Of a stretch of DNA of 64,000 bases, positions 11,501 through 20,118 are shown in pieces. Both the position numbers and the translations under genes were made by a program. The stretch comes from Sander lucioperca (Eukaryota > Chordata > Actinopteri > Perciformes > Percidae): the NCBI RefSeq assembly GCF_008315115.2, contig NC_050174.1:34467090-34531089 (forward strand). The letters are read 5' to 3'. The notes under the pieces were generated by a model, which ran no database searches, was not told the DNA's origin, and saw only the letters and a program-made list of their open reading frames with translations. Every line of letters begins with the position of its first letter. The first letter of the stretch is position 1.

Positions 11501-14500
11501 GCCCACCCACAACCCTTTCCTAAACCCAATCGTCCCGTAGTTCCCGCATGTCACGGAACCGTAAGCCCACCCACGACCTTTTCCTAAACATAACTGTGTC
11601 AAAAGGGACCAAATATGCGTTTACTTATAGCGCTAAAGGGACAGCAATAGTCCCGACCAAGACGTTTACTTATAGCGCTAAAGGGACGGCAATAGTCCCG
11701 ACCAAGACGTTTACTTATAGCGCTAAAGAGACGGCAATAGTCCCGACCAAGCGCGTTTACTTATAGCGCTAAAGAGACGGCAATAGTCCCGACCAAGACG
11801 TTTACTTATAGCGCTAAAGAGACGGCAATAGTCCCGACCAAGACGTTTACTTATAGCGCTAAAGAGACGGCAATAGTCCCAACCAAGCGCGTTTACTTAT
11901 AGCGCTAAAGAGACGGCAATAGTCCCGACCAAGCGCGTTTACTTATAGCGCTAAAGAGACGGCAATAGTCCCGACCAAGACGTTTACTTATAGCGCTAAA
12001 GAGACGGCAATAGTCCCGACCAAGACGTTTACTTATAGCGCTAAAGAGACGGCAATAGTCCCAACCAAGCGCGTTTACTTATAGTGCTAAAGAGACGGCA
12101 ATAGTCCCAACCAAGACGTTTACTTATAGCGCTAAAGAGACGGCAATAGTCCCGACCAAGACGTTTACTTATAGCGCTAAAGGGACGGCAATAGTCCTGA
12201 CCAAGCGCGTTTACTTATAGCGCTAAAGAGACGGCAATAGTCCCGACCAAGCACGTTTACTTATAGCGCTAAAGAGACGGCAATAGTCCCGACCAAGCGC
12301 GTTTACTTATAGCGCTAAAGAGACGGCAATAGTCCCGACCAAGACGTTTACTTATAGCGCTAAAGAGACGGCAATAGTCCCAACCAAGCGCGTTTACTTA
12401 TAGCGCTAAAGAGACGGCAATAGTCCCAACCAAGACGTTTACTTATAGCGCTAAAGAGACGGCAATAGTCCCGACCAAGACGTTTACTTATAGCGCTAAA
12501 GAGACGGCAATAGTCCCGACCAAGCACGTTTACTTATAGCGCTAAAGAGACGGCAATAGTCCCGACCAAGCGCGTTTACTTATAGCGCTAAAGAGACGGC
12601 AATAGTCCCGACCAAGACGTTTACTTATAGCGCTAAAGGGACGGCAATAGTCCTGACCAAGCGCGTTTACTTATAGCGCTAAAGAGACGGCAATAGTCCC
12701 GACCAAGCACGTTTACTTATAGCGCTAAAGAGACGGCAATAGTCCCGACCAAGCATGTTTACTTATAGCGCTAAAGGGACGGCAATAGTCCCGACCAAGA
12801 CGTTTACTTATAGCGCTAAAGGAGACTTTTAGCGTCAATAAGAACAACAAAGGCACCTGACCAAGCGTCCGTATTTTACGAGATGGGTGTGAGAACCTGT
12901 TGAAATCCAACTGTCCTGTTCTTCTTTTCCTAACTAAACTGTCCAGTTCTTGTCCTCTCATGTAAACATACCTTTTATTAGCCCACCCACCATCTTTTCC
13001 TAAACCTAACTGCGTCAAAAGTGACGGCAATAGTCCCGATAGATCTAATGCTAAAGGAGACTTTTAGCGTCAATAACAACGCCAAAGGCACCTGACCAAG
13101 CGACCAAGCATTTGGGATTGAGAATGTGTTGCGATTACACAAGGATGTAATAATTGTAACACAGGCCTACCTTTGGTCACAGTGGCAGTGTGAGACGGTG
13201 AAGAAGTGAGAGTTGAAGACGCCATAATTCACCGTGAAAGATGGGATGATGTGCAGGCAGTGGTCGTGTTCCCGGCAGCATCCGTCCGCTTTCTCAAACA
13301 TCCCTGAGCCGGAGAACAAGATCTGAATTCACTCACACGTCAAAGGACAGCAAAGAGGAGATTCTCTCGCCTCATTTCAAATCAAAAAGCTTCAAAGACA
13401 TTTGAAAAGGAAAGATGTAAAAAATAAGAGCTTTCATTTAACCCCTTGTGTTGTCTACCTTCGACCATGCCACTTAGTTTTTCTAGGTCAAAAATTAAAA
13501 TGAAAACTTTTTTTTCAACGTTTTGGTCGTCTTTTTCGACACTTTTGTGGCTTTTCCTGATGTTGTTGTCACTTCTTTTCAACCTTTTTTATTTTAAGAT
13601 TTTTTTTGGGCATTTTTAGGCCTTTAATGACAGGACAGCTGAAGACATGAAAGGGGAGAGAGAGGGGGGAACGACCCGGGCCCGCTGCGTCCTGGAGTAA
13701 ATTACTATATATGGGCGCCTGCTCTACCCAGTCCCTCCATAATAACACGATTATGCAATCTCATAATTCAATGCATAATCAGCCAAAGTCCGCATATTTC
13801 GTCGCATAAATTGCAGATTTCCACGCAAAATATGCGGGGCTTGCATGATTTCATAATCCCCGCATTTTCGTTGCAAAACAAGTCCCATATATCTTAGCAG
13901 AAAGTTGAAAAATGTTGTACCGCGTCTTCATTCGAACAGGATAGTCTACATGTTACAACAATATAATTTACCGTGTCATAACGTGAAAAGTTTCACGTAA
14001 TAACGTCATCATTTATTGTTGTGACATGAAACTTTTGTGTGACACGTTTCTTGTTATAACTTGGTAAGTTTGCATGTTGTAATATCGGAAAACATCTCTT
14101 TTAAGGGTAACTACCGTTTTTTTTAACCTGGACCCTATTTTCCTATGTTTTTGTGTCTAAGTGACTGACAACATTATGGAAAAGGATTTCTAAGGAGGTC
14201 GACCCATCTGTTAAAGAGTAAGATATTTTTTTTAAACATATAAACATCTGCAAAATTTCGTTCGCTAAAGCCACCAGACTCCATGTAAATAAACAGTAAT
14301 TTTAGCATCGTAAAATACACGTCATTTAAAGTCAGAAACAAAATTAAACTATGAAAAGCCGTTTTGGGTCGTCTTTCCACTTTTCCAACCATCACAACTC
14401 TAGCTTTGGTTGAAATAAACACATAGTTTACAGATTTACATGTGAAAATATGTTGGCTCTATACACGCTAAAAGTATTGGTTTTTTAAATGGAGTCTGGT

Positions 14501-16095
14501 GGGTTTAGCGCTAGCGACCTCAGAGCTGTTTCTGGTTAAACAGAAAGGTCTTAAAGAGGTTTTAAAGGTCTATCTCTGTAGGGATCCTTTCCATAATGTT
14601 GTCAGACACTTAGAATAATAATCTGAGTCTGTCAGCGGCAAAAACAGAACTTTTGTGAAGGTAAATACAAGCTGCACCGTTGCCCTATTAACTTACATTA
14701 CAGCTTGTTTCACAGACTGCAGCGATCTCTCTTAATACTGGACCAATGTCAAAGATTGTTGTTCCCATCAGTCACTTAGACACAGAAACATAGGAACATA
14801 TAAGGTCCAGGTTGGAAAAAACAGTAGTTCCCCTTTAAAACGTGAAAACCTCTTCACTTCTGAAAACATAAAAACATTTTGTTAAAGCATGAAGATATCT
14901 TATAATAATAATTTGTGTGTCAAAGACTTCATTTCCTGCATTCTGAGACATTTTTTGCACCAATTTATGGTGGAAGTACCTTTATTTAGCCTATGCAAAG
15001 AAAAAAACCACAGATGACAATTCAAAATATATCAAAATTATAATGGAAAGTATGTTATTGCGTGTCATTGGGCATTTTTAAGTGGGTATATGGAATTCCT
15101 GGAGCTTTCTTAGTGGGTATATTGCGTATACCTTGTGCATCACATAGACTACACCACTGTTCGTTCCTCATTCGTTCCATACCTACATTTTTGTGTACCT
15201 TATATAGTGTTTCCAAACATCTTATTACAATATACTTTTCATGTAAAAACGTGACACTGATATGTTTTAAGTTTTCAGTCTTGGCAGCCATAGGCATCAT
15301 TTACAGAGGAGATGGGGGGGGGGTAACAACTGCTCCAATAATCACAACTGGCAAGTGCAACCAACCAAAAAAAAAAAAGAAAATCTATTATAATTTCCGT
15401 TACATAAATAAAGACATTTGCATCATGAAATGTTGCAGAAAAATCCACCAGAATGCAGAAAATGAAGTATTTGACGCACTTAATTTCAATTTTGCTCAAA
15501 AATGGAGATCTGTCACCCTCTCCAATGTTAAACCCAAAGTTACGCCCTTGTAATGGCATCAATATGCTTCCATAAATTCATAAAATCATAAAAACGGTTC
15601 GCCATGCTCACCTAACTGTTCGTATCCGAGCGCTTTGCTTCCGGTGCCGCACCACAGCGTGCCGGGGAACGTCCAGGCGCGTTTCCTGCGCGCTCTCCCC
15701 GCTGTCTCTTCTCTCCTGGTGCGCCTGGAAAGCTTTGGCGCTGCGGAGGAGACGTGCGCGCAAAAGCGAGCATCCCGAGCCAACAGCGCGCTGATATTAA
15801 ACCTCCGGGTTACTTCATGGCTTCTGTTGCAAAGCCTGCGGTATGTCTCCGTCACCAGAGGGTCCGTGTTCACTTTGCATTTCACCGGACGCGCATCCTC
15901 GGACCACAGGCTGAGGAACAGGGCGCGCACACCGGCTGCGTCCTCTCGCAGGAACGTGACGCGCGTGTGTCCGTCATGTGCAGCAGCAGGACTGGACCTG
16001 AGACAGGAGAGACCGGATCCGACCACCGGCTGTGCTTTGGATAGGATGAGTAAAGATAAAGTGGAAACAACTTGTAGAAGGCAGACGCTTTGCAT
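1745..16095 (-). CDS. pla2g3: pla2g3, group III secreted phospholipase A2 (partial: first four coding exons)
   Basis: Group III (bee-venom-like) secreted PLA2 hydrolyses the sn-2 ester of glycerophospholipids, using calcium and a His/Asp pair. Exons 16095-15612, 13303-13171, 7180-7046 and 2544-1745 join in frame (phases 1, 2, 2, 1), giving 517 codons to the window edge. Seen: a hydrophobic signal peptide (residues 1-21); a basic RRKR at 136-139 that looks like a furin site just before the catalytic domain; WCGTG calcium loop (148-152); CCREHDHC (170-177) with catalytic His174-Asp175; an SHCHCD cysteine motif; and WWG. The fourth exon is a 266-residue Lys/Arg/Ser/Thr-rich linker like that between catalytic and C-terminal domains in vertebrate PLA2G3. 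The C-terminal domain lies off the left edge. Introns are packed with repeats. The main alternative is another group III paralogue. Confidence 0.9.
2545..2892. other. pla2g3 intron 3, start, with a dispersed repeat fragment
   Basis: Intronic. The segment 2780-2892 (with CCTCTAGTGGC) matches, in reverse orientation, 20150-20265, so it is a dispersed repeat. The 20-kb copy is uninterrupted where this copy is entered by the Harbinger-like element beginning at 2893. Confidence 0.6.
2893..3482. mobile_element. PIF/Harbinger-like MITE, copy 2 (right end lost)
   Basis: Starts after TAA (2890-2892) with GGCCTCCTGCACACTG and shows the same body as the copies at 1107, 25497 and 35513. The last roughly 30 bp including the right inverted end are missing: the match stops at CTCACGCCAC near 3481. 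Confidence 0.7.
3590..4090 (+). mobile_element. dispersed element carrying a helicase-like fragment
   Basis: On the plus strand about 3768-3903 translates without a stop to a peptide ending EEQKTALEAFLRGKDVFALL and then PTGFG. This resembles the start of a RecQ/DEAD-type helicase domain (GKDVF..LPTG.GKS), cut just before the Walker A lysine. A second, more decayed copy of the peptide lies at about 28910-29052 in another repeat. The ends (CTAGCCTGGTGAGACC, then CTGGTGGAGTCAGGTTAG) are only weakly inverted. It is not a functional gene; most likely it is coding sequence within, or captured by, a transposon. Confidence 0.5.
4091..4549. other. pla2g3 intron 3, nothing recognised
   Basis: AT-rich intronic DNA. 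I see no gene, array or transposon end here. Confidence 0.4.
4550..5326. mobile_element. MITE with AAAGTGC ends, containing a 25-bp tandem repeat
   Basis: Seen: inverted ends AAAGTGCCCATATTATG and CAGAATATGAGCACTTT. Inside, at 5020-5120, a 25-bp unit (ATCTTACCTAGCTACTGAGC...) is repeated about four times. The right half of another copy is at 54287-54640, with six to seven units. There is no coding capacity, and the superfamily is not clear from the ends. Confidence 0.75.
5327..5673. other. pla2g3 intron 3, nothing recognised
   Basis: An open plus-strand frame begins here (5371-5805) but runs into the next MITE, has no family resemblance and no splice context. I treat it as chance. Confidence 0.4.
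5674..6249. mobile_element. MITE with GACACACC ends
   Basis: Seen: inverted ends GGCTCTGACACACC and GGTGTGTCAGGGGCT, with inner GCCGAC/GTCGGC motifs in inverse orientation. A second copy at about 43255-44310 is split by a hAT insertion, so this copy shows the uninterrupted sequence. Confidence 0.75.
6400..7045. repeat. tandem repeat of about 40 bp, split by a MITE
   Basis: About four or five degenerate units containing TCAGTGTGTCTTTAGAGCGTTT flank a transposon at 6492-6969: units before 6491, and again from 6974 to the edge of pla2g3 exon 3. The array ends directly against the exon 3 donor site (CTTAC at 7041-7045). Confidence 0.65.
6492..6969. mobile_element. TTAA-flanked MITE with AGGTGCCCTGCCACA ends
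   Basis: Seen: inverted ends AGGTGCCCTGCCACA and TGTGGCAGGGCACCT flanked by TTAA on both sides (6488-6491 and 6970-6973). A neighbouring unit of the surrounding tandem repeat reads GCGTTTAAGCTTC without interruption, which fits TTAA as the duplicated target. TTAA targets are typical of piggyBac-type elements; I infer that class only from the target site. Confidence 0.8.
7046..7180 (-). CDS. pla2g3: pla2g3 coding exon 3 (end of catalytic domain)
   Basis: Acceptor CTCTTACCAG before 7180 and donor GGAAC|GTAAGAG after 7046. The 135-nt exon encodes the stretch following the SHCHCD motif, FRQCLLGVNDTISSMVGYSF, then NILRVPCFELKQQRRCTEMS and WWGT. This matches the group III family pattern (F-x-Q-C-L ... 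PCF ... WWG). Phase 2 on both sides, so skipping it would keep the frame but delete the end of the catalytic domain. Confidence 0.9.
7181..7435. other. pla2g3 intron 2, nothing recognised
   Basis: Short intronic stretch upstream of exon 3; no feature seen. Confidence 0.3.
7436..8311. mobile_element. TTAA-flanked fold-back element, copy 1
   Basis: Seen: flanked by TTAA (7432-7435 and 8312-8315), ends AGGGTAA and TTACCCT. The whole left half (to about 7830) is mirrored by the right half: GGATCCCTACAGAGATAGAC on the left and GTCTATCTCTGTAGGGATCC on the right, around a small centre. Transcribed, it would form a hairpin of several hundred base pairs. Other copies are at 14101, 24024, 49289 and, partial, 57500. 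Confidence 0.85.
8312..8660. other. pla2g3 intron 2, nothing recognised
   Basis: AT-rich intronic DNA without a recognised feature. Confidence 0.3.
8661..9122. mobile_element. MITE with TTTACACGT ends
   Basis: Seen: left end CCTGTTTACACGTACATGG with ...GAAGACATTT inside; right end AAATGTCTGTTTATGAAAAT ending CACGTGTAAAGG, giving inverted ends of about 40 bp. A related element at about 50277-51300 carries a 30-bp minisatellite in its middle; its right part matches 8950-9118 almost base for base. Confidence 0.7.
9123..9923. other. pla2g3 intron 2 with fragments of dispersed repeats
   Basis: 9780-9923 carries the GGCGCTTAGCGCC ... AGCGCTGTGGAGGAAGG repeat also seen at 44860-44960 and 45420-45480. 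The part 9440-9720 contains a minus-strand frame (9512-9712) with plausible splice sites on both sides. It cannot be pla2g3 coding sequence, because exons 2 and 3 join directly. I do not recognise it. Confidence 0.4.
10194..11204. repeat. 29-bp minisatellite, about 35 copies
   Basis: Units start CCTAAACCCAACTGTCCCGT and continue with TCTTCTTT plus A or C variants. Period 29-30 bp. Variants ACTGTCCC, ACCGTCCC and ACCATCCC recur in blocks, suggesting local unit exchange. Inside pla2g3 intron 2. CCTAAACCC resembles plant telomere repeats but the full unit is unrelated. Confidence 0.95.
11597..12830. repeat. 45-bp minisatellite, about 27 copies
   Basis: Units begin GTTTACTTATAGCGCTAAAG and continue with AGACGGCAATAGTCCCGACC then AAGAC or AAGCGC. 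The length alternates 45 and 46 bp according to the AAGAC/AAGCGC variant, so reading frames shift between units. Runs of unit types recur in the same order, a sign of higher-order duplication. Inside pla2g3 intron 2. Confidence 0.95.
13171..13303 (-). CDS. pla2g3: pla2g3 coding exon 2 (active site)
   Basis: Acceptor CTCCGGCTCAG before 13303 and donor CAAAG|GTAGGCC after 13171. The exon carries the group III active-site motif CCREHDHC with the catalytic His-Asp pair, then VNYGVFN and SHCHCD, with the regular cysteine spacing of the family. Enters in phase 1, leaves in phase 2. A repeat family ends only about 45 nt downstream of its donor. Confidence 0.93.
13440..13729 (-). repeat. AT-rich repeat fragment and 5'-truncated tRNA-SINE
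   Basis: 13440-13570 belongs to the CCCTTGTGTTGTC element family (complete copy at 28046-28547). 13585-13729 is the reverse of the SINE described at 52161: GGGCATTTTTAGGCCTTTA, GACAGGACAGCTGAAGA, GAGAGAGAGG, then part of the tRNA-like head. The head stops before its box A, so this copy is truncated. Confidence 0.7.
13730..14100. repeat. fragment with CAGTCCCTCC end
   Basis: Starts CAGTCCCTCC, then GCATAATC/TTGCATGATTTCATAATC type sequence. A related end (CAGTCCCTCCAGGATTTCGC) is at about 58134-58380. It looks like the end of a hAT-type element, but I find no second end or target duplication. Confidence 0.4.
14101..14838. mobile_element. TTAA-flanked fold-back element, copy 2
   Basis: TTAA at both edges (14101-14104 and 14835-14838), GGGTAAC start and an end in CCCCT. 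The body matches the copy at 7436, including CTATCTCTGTAGGGATCC. The two arms differ more than in copies 1 and 3, so it is an older copy. It lies in pla2g3 intron 1. Confidence 0.8.
14915..15165. mobile_element. right part of the CAGTGGTGTAGTC hAT-type family
   Basis: Matches the element at 128-488 (CAAAGACTTCATTTCCTGCA; ACATAGACTACACCACTG at the end). The left end is missing. It lies in pla2g3 intron 1. Confidence 0.65.
15166..15611. other. pla2g3 intron 1, nothing recognised
   Basis: AT-rich intron directly after exon 1. Contains an A-run (15366-15378). No feature recognised. Confidence 0.3.
15612..16095 (-). CDS. pla2g3: pla2g3 coding exon 1 (signal peptide, propeptide, calcium loop)
   Basis: Starts with ATG at 16095. 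I chose this Met because a typical signal peptide follows (QSVCLLQVVSTLSLLILSKA). The propeptide ends with RRKR, then AWTFPGTLWCGTG, the family's calcium-binding loop. The donor TTAG|GTGAGC follows 15612, leaving phase 1. GC-rich compared with its surroundings, as is usual for first exons. Confidence 0.9.
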
Positions 16096-16212
16096 CTCAG
16101 TGCAGAACGGGTGTTTAATCAGACCGGGAAATGAAAGGGTTAACTGTAGATGGAGGTCTGGGTGGAGGAGCTGGAGCCTGTAGCCTGGAGAGAGTTCTGC
16201 AGTAGGCGCCTG

Positions 16213-16245
16213 GCTCTATACGAAGAGGGCACGGGCGCTGATTGG
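16213..16245 (-). promoter_or_regulatory. pla2g3: candidate pla2g3 core promoter
   Basis: On the minus strand a CCAAT box (ACCAATCAG, 16238-16246) is followed about 20 nt later by a TATA-like TATAGAG (about 16214-16220), roughly 120 nt before the ATG at 16095. Spacing suits initiation near 16185. The inference rests on motifs only; a TATAGAG box is not a strong match. Confidence 0.35.
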
Positions 16246-16293
16246 TCCGTCTTTATGGAGGCTCGGCACACATATGACACGCCTCGCTGTTGC

Positions 16294-16296
<3 letters not shown>

Positions 16297-16371
<75 letters not shown>

Positions 16372-16417
16372 ATGCATGTCTCTGTGTGTGTGTGTGTGTG
16401 TGTGTGCATGCATGTCT

Positions 16418-16472
<55 letters not shown>
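16297..16472. repeat. (TG)n microsatellite upstream of pla2g3
   Basis: Long pure TG runs interrupted twice by CATGCATGTCTC. Alternating purine-pyrimidine DNA of this length can adopt Z-form. It begins about 200 bp upstream of the pla2g3 start codon, just outside the candidate promoter. The open frames through it (Cys-Val or His-Thr) are artefacts. Confidence 0.95.
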
Positions 16473-16473
<1 letters not shown>

Positions 16474-16627
16474 TCTGACCAAAAACTGGAAAACTGACTG
16501 TATTTCAACAGGTAAAAAAAGTACTGGGTGGGCACAAACACAAAGTAGGAGCTGCAATTCATTTTTGCCAACTGCAAAAGTGCATTTTATGGGCGGTTTG
16601 TCACAAATATGACAGGCATCACTGCAG

Positions 16628-16676
<49 letters not shown>

Positions 16677-16950
16677 CTTGTTTAACTATATTCATGGGGT
16701 CCAAAAACCGGGAGTCCAGTATACTTGTGGGGTCCTGACAGCTTTGTGGGGCCAAAATGCTGGACCCCACAAATTCAAAGGTCTGTTTGAGGGTTAAGAC
16801 TTGGTTTTAGGATTAGGGTTAGAATTAGGTTATGGTTAGGGTGAGGGTAAGGGTTAAGGTTAGGCATTTAGTTGTGATGGTTAAGGTTAGGGTAAGGGGC
16901 TAGGGAATGCATTATGTCAATGATGGGTCCCCACAAAGATAGTGAAACAC

Positions 16951-16987
<37 letters not shown>
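16628..16987. repeat. TG repeats around a GGGGTCC / TTAGGG-like dispersed repeat
   Basis: (TG)n at 16628-16675 and 16953-16987 enclose 16676-16952, which has GGGGTCC ... GGACCCC elements in inverse orientation and a degenerate GGGTTAGGGTTA-like tract (16790-16905). It looks like a common fish dispersed repeat. The TTAGGG-like part is too irregular to be a telomere remnant. Confidence 0.6.
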
Positions 16988-16990
<3 letters not shown>

Positions 16991-17992
16991 GTGGGCAGAA
17001 GAGAGATAGAGAAAGAGGAAGCAGACGTGTAGATGCGACCGGAGCAGAGTTGGTGGATTAAGTTTACGTTTTGTACACAGTGTGTGCGGTGTCCGAGATA
17101 AACTCCCGACTGAAAGCCAAGTTCATTCATCTGCTCACCAGAAACGGGATTTTAACCTCAACGTTATTCATTATATAACGTCGGCCCTGGAGGTAACCAG
17201 TCTCCCCTGGTTTTCTGACCACGGTCGGAATCGAAGCAAGCAGGAAAGGTTAACACATTGAACATTTTAAATTAAACAACTTATTAACGTGCGCTTGTTG
17301 CCCCGTGTGAGCTGATGCCTCATCTGTTGACATTTCCGAATGCCTTCCTACAGCTGCTTAATAAAAGCTTTCCACACAAACAAATGTACATGTGTCATTA
17401 GTATGAGGAAAAAATTTGATTTTAACTGTGTCGGGCTCGGGTCGGGCTCGGACAGAAAAATTTGTCCCGATCCGGACTCTATTTCAGTCATCTGACTCAA
17501 GTCAAAGTAAAGTCTCAAGGCTTGAATACCAAGTCATAGTCAAGTCGAGTCATTTATCAATGTTGACAAAGTTTCCTTTTGGGGACATCATTTGAAATTC
17601 TGAAAAATTTGAAGTTGGAAAAAAACAAAATAAATTGCAATATATCTCAGAATATTGCAATATGTTTAATCCTCCCATTTTCAAAAAGTTTCTATATCAG
17701 AAATTTAGGTTTCAACGTTTAACGTGGATGGCTCCCTACAATGCTCTTCACTTCATGCTGACAAGTTTTATTCAATTTCATAGCATTTTAATTTTTTTTT
17801 ATAAAAGAACTTTGAAAAATGCTTCAAAAACGTCAAAAGGTGCAGAAAAAAACATTGAAAAAATTGACAAAAACATCGGTGGAAACGCAACAAAAGTGTC
17901 GAAAAAAACGTCCAAAATGGTGAAAAAAATGTTTGACCCAGAAAAAAAAATAGTTGCATGGTCGGTGGGAAGGGTTAAAATCGCAGTAATAT
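16988..17992. other. intergenic DNA with repeat fragments
   Basis: 17420-17545 contains pieces resembling the GGGCTCGGG hAT family (40316) and the GACTCAAGTC hAT family (43526). 17640-17985 matches the TCAAATTTGACC element family (28046, 44985) and contains many AAAAA-CG-TC motifs. No gene seen. Confidence 0.45.
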
Positions 17993-19022
17993 GGTATCGT
18001 GACATAAGTATCGTGACATAAGTATCGTGACATAAGTATCGTGACATAAGTATTGTGATGATATGGTGATCGTGACATAAGTATCGTGTCATAAGTATCG
18101 TGATGATATGGTGATCGTGACATAAGTTTCGTGACATAAGTATCGTGTCATAAGTATCGTGATGATATAGTGATCGTGACATAAGTATCGTGACATAAGT
18201 ATTGTGATGATATGGTGATCGTGACATAAGTTTCGTGACATAAGTATCGTGTCATAAGTATCGTGATGATATAGTGATCGTGACATAAGTATCGTGATGA
18301 TATGGTGATCGTGACATAAGTATCGTGATGATATGGTGATCGTGACATAAGTATCGTGACATAAGTATCGTGATGATATGGTGATCATGACATAAGTATC
18401 GTGACATAAGTATTGTGATGATATGGTGATCGTGACATAAGTATCGTGAGATAAATATCGTGACATAAATATCGTGACATAAGTATCGTGATGATATGGT
18501 GATCGTGACATAAGTATCGTGACATAAGTATCGTGACATAAGTATCGTGACATAAGTATTGTGATGATATGGTGATCGTGACATAAGTATCGTGAGATAA
18601 GTATCGTGACATAAATATCGTGACATAAGTATCGTGATGATATGGTGATCGTGACATAAGTATCGTGACATAAGTATCGTGACATAAGTATCGTGACATA
18701 AGTATCGTGATGATATGGTGATCGTGACATAAGTATCGTGACATAAGTATCGTGACATAAGTATCGTGATGATATGGTGATCGTGACATAAGTATCGTGA
18801 CATAAGTATCGTGATGATATGGTGATCGTGACATAAGTATCGTGACATAAGTATCGTGATGATATGGTGATCGTGACATAAGTATCGTGACATAAGTATC
18901 GTGATGATATGGTGATCGTGACATAAGTATCGTGACATAAGTATCGTGACATAAGTATCGTGATGATATGGTGATCGTGACATAAGTATCGTGACATAAG
19001 TATCGTGAAGATATGGTGATCG
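17993..19022. repeat. two-word minisatellite, about 1.0 kb
   Basis: Built almost only from two words: CGTGACATAAGTAT (14 bp) and CGTGATGATATGGTGAT (17 bp), in irregular runs such as one to four of the first word, then one of the second. Sparse single-base variants (TTTCGTG, GATAAGTAT, ATAAATAT) recur in the same order, showing block duplication. It produces long minus-strand frames that are not genes. Confidence 0.95.
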
Positions 19023-19946
19023 TGAGGCCTCTGCTGATCCCAGCCCTAGTAGTTCATCATACCTTGACTCCAATAAGTCTTCACACACTTGAGGATTGTC
19101 AGTTTTCATTCGATTTTATTGATTCTGTGTAAACTCTCTGCAAAATCTTTACATGCAAAGTTATTTGCAAACATACATTTTTTTCCCAGTACATGCACTA
19201 TTTATGTACAAATACAGAGATAAAGCAAGAAACATTCACTAAACTGGCAGAATCAAGTAGCTTTTATTTTCTTTTTTTCAAACTATTGAGTATTTGTGAT
19301 GTTAATCATCATCTGTAGCTGAAGTAGCACAACATAGACAGTGTGTGATGCTACCGCTGGGTGTTCGAATCCCTGCCTGCCACCGCAGAGGAAGATTCAT
19401 CTCAATATCTGCTACTGAGAGTCGGATCTCAAAGTCTTTTGATGATGGTGCTCAGTCGATTATCAGCAGACCCAAACGGAATCTGCAGAACCTTTTATAC
19501 AGTTTTCAGCTGTCATCCAGAATGAAAATCTGCCAAAAAAGTCCTCCAAAACCACGCAACGATATTGGTTATTTGTTCCCCTCTAATACGACCCACAGGA
19601 GAGTTCTCCATCCTCATATCTAAACCAGAGAAGGGAACGCTCGCGGTTTTAAACACGTGGTTAACGTTGTGAAACGGTCCCACTTTGGTTAGGTTTAGAC
19701 ACCAAAACTACTGAGTTAAGTTGATAAAAAGATGGAGGTTTGGGTTCAAATCAGACGTGACTTCACTTCCTGTTGGTTACCACGTGACGCAGAACGTGAC
19801 GTAGCTCCGTTTGTTCCGTAAAGTTAAAAGTTTCCTTTTCTTTTCTAACGGGACATGAGCCCTGGTCTCCTGGGGGAAAGTCCTGTGTTTGTTTGACCCA
19901 TCCCTCCCCCCAACCTGCCTCCTTACCAGGACGCAAATTTACGAAT
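19023..19946. other. intergenic DNA, mostly unassigned
   Basis: 19090-19320 is AT-rich without features. Near 19355-19385 a GTTCGAATCCC motif resembles a tRNA box B, but no box A or tRNA fold is evident. 19840-19930 is a reversed fragment of the family around 10130-10190 and 11380-11440 (CTCCTGGGGGAAAGTCCTG). Confidence 0.4.
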
Positions 19947-20118
19947 CCTACTATGGCCACGCCAAGACCCGCCCTTCAATAGCATTCACACACTACTATT
20001 GGCAAGGCGTCCATGCTTACATGTACAGGTCCTATCCCCTTAACCACTCGAGGTCAATGCCTAACCCCAACCAATGGAGCTGCTATTGAAGGGCTGGTCT
20101 TGGCGTGGCCATAGTAGG
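19947..20118. mobile_element. 172-bp inverted-repeat element
   Basis: The ends CCTACTATGGCCACGCCAAG and CTTGGCGTGGCCATAGTAGG are perfect inverse complements, and the match continues for nearly 40 bp (CCCTTCAATAGC / GCTATTGAAGGG). The middle is about 95 bp. This is the size and shape of a small MITE; target duplication is not clear. Confidence 0.75.

Larger units (their letters stand above)
9924..13130. mobile_element. pair of related elements swollen by internal minisatellites
   Basis: AACTCGTAAAATA...GACG motifs begin at about 9930 and again at about 11218, followed by parallel sequence (CAGTGGCTGTCAGCGTC; GGTGGATGGGTCAAAC). The inverse (GTCCGTATTTTACGAG) lies at about 12868. I read this as adjacent copies of one non-autonomous family. 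One holds the 29-bp array (10194-11204), the other the 45-bp array (11597-12830). Fragments of the same family occur at 19860-19930 and related sequence at 29249-30054. Exact borders are uncertain. Confidence 0.55.

Noticed and set aside
15586..16183. Plus-strand frames of 182 and 96 codons opposite pla2g3 exon 1
   Set aside because: Shadows of the GC-rich first exon; the minus frame has a signal peptide and family motifs.
16790..16905. Interstitial telomere remnant (TTAGGG)n
   Set aside because: The TTAGGG-like units are irregular and belong to a dispersed GGGGTCC repeat between TG runs.
18089..19109. 300-codon minus-strand frames of SRYLCHDTYVTI repeats
   Set aside because: Two-word minisatellite; the frames change with word order and have no gene context.
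19343..19390. tRNA-like GTTCGAATCCC motif
   Set aside because: Only a box B-like sequence; no box A at the right distance and no cloverleaf.
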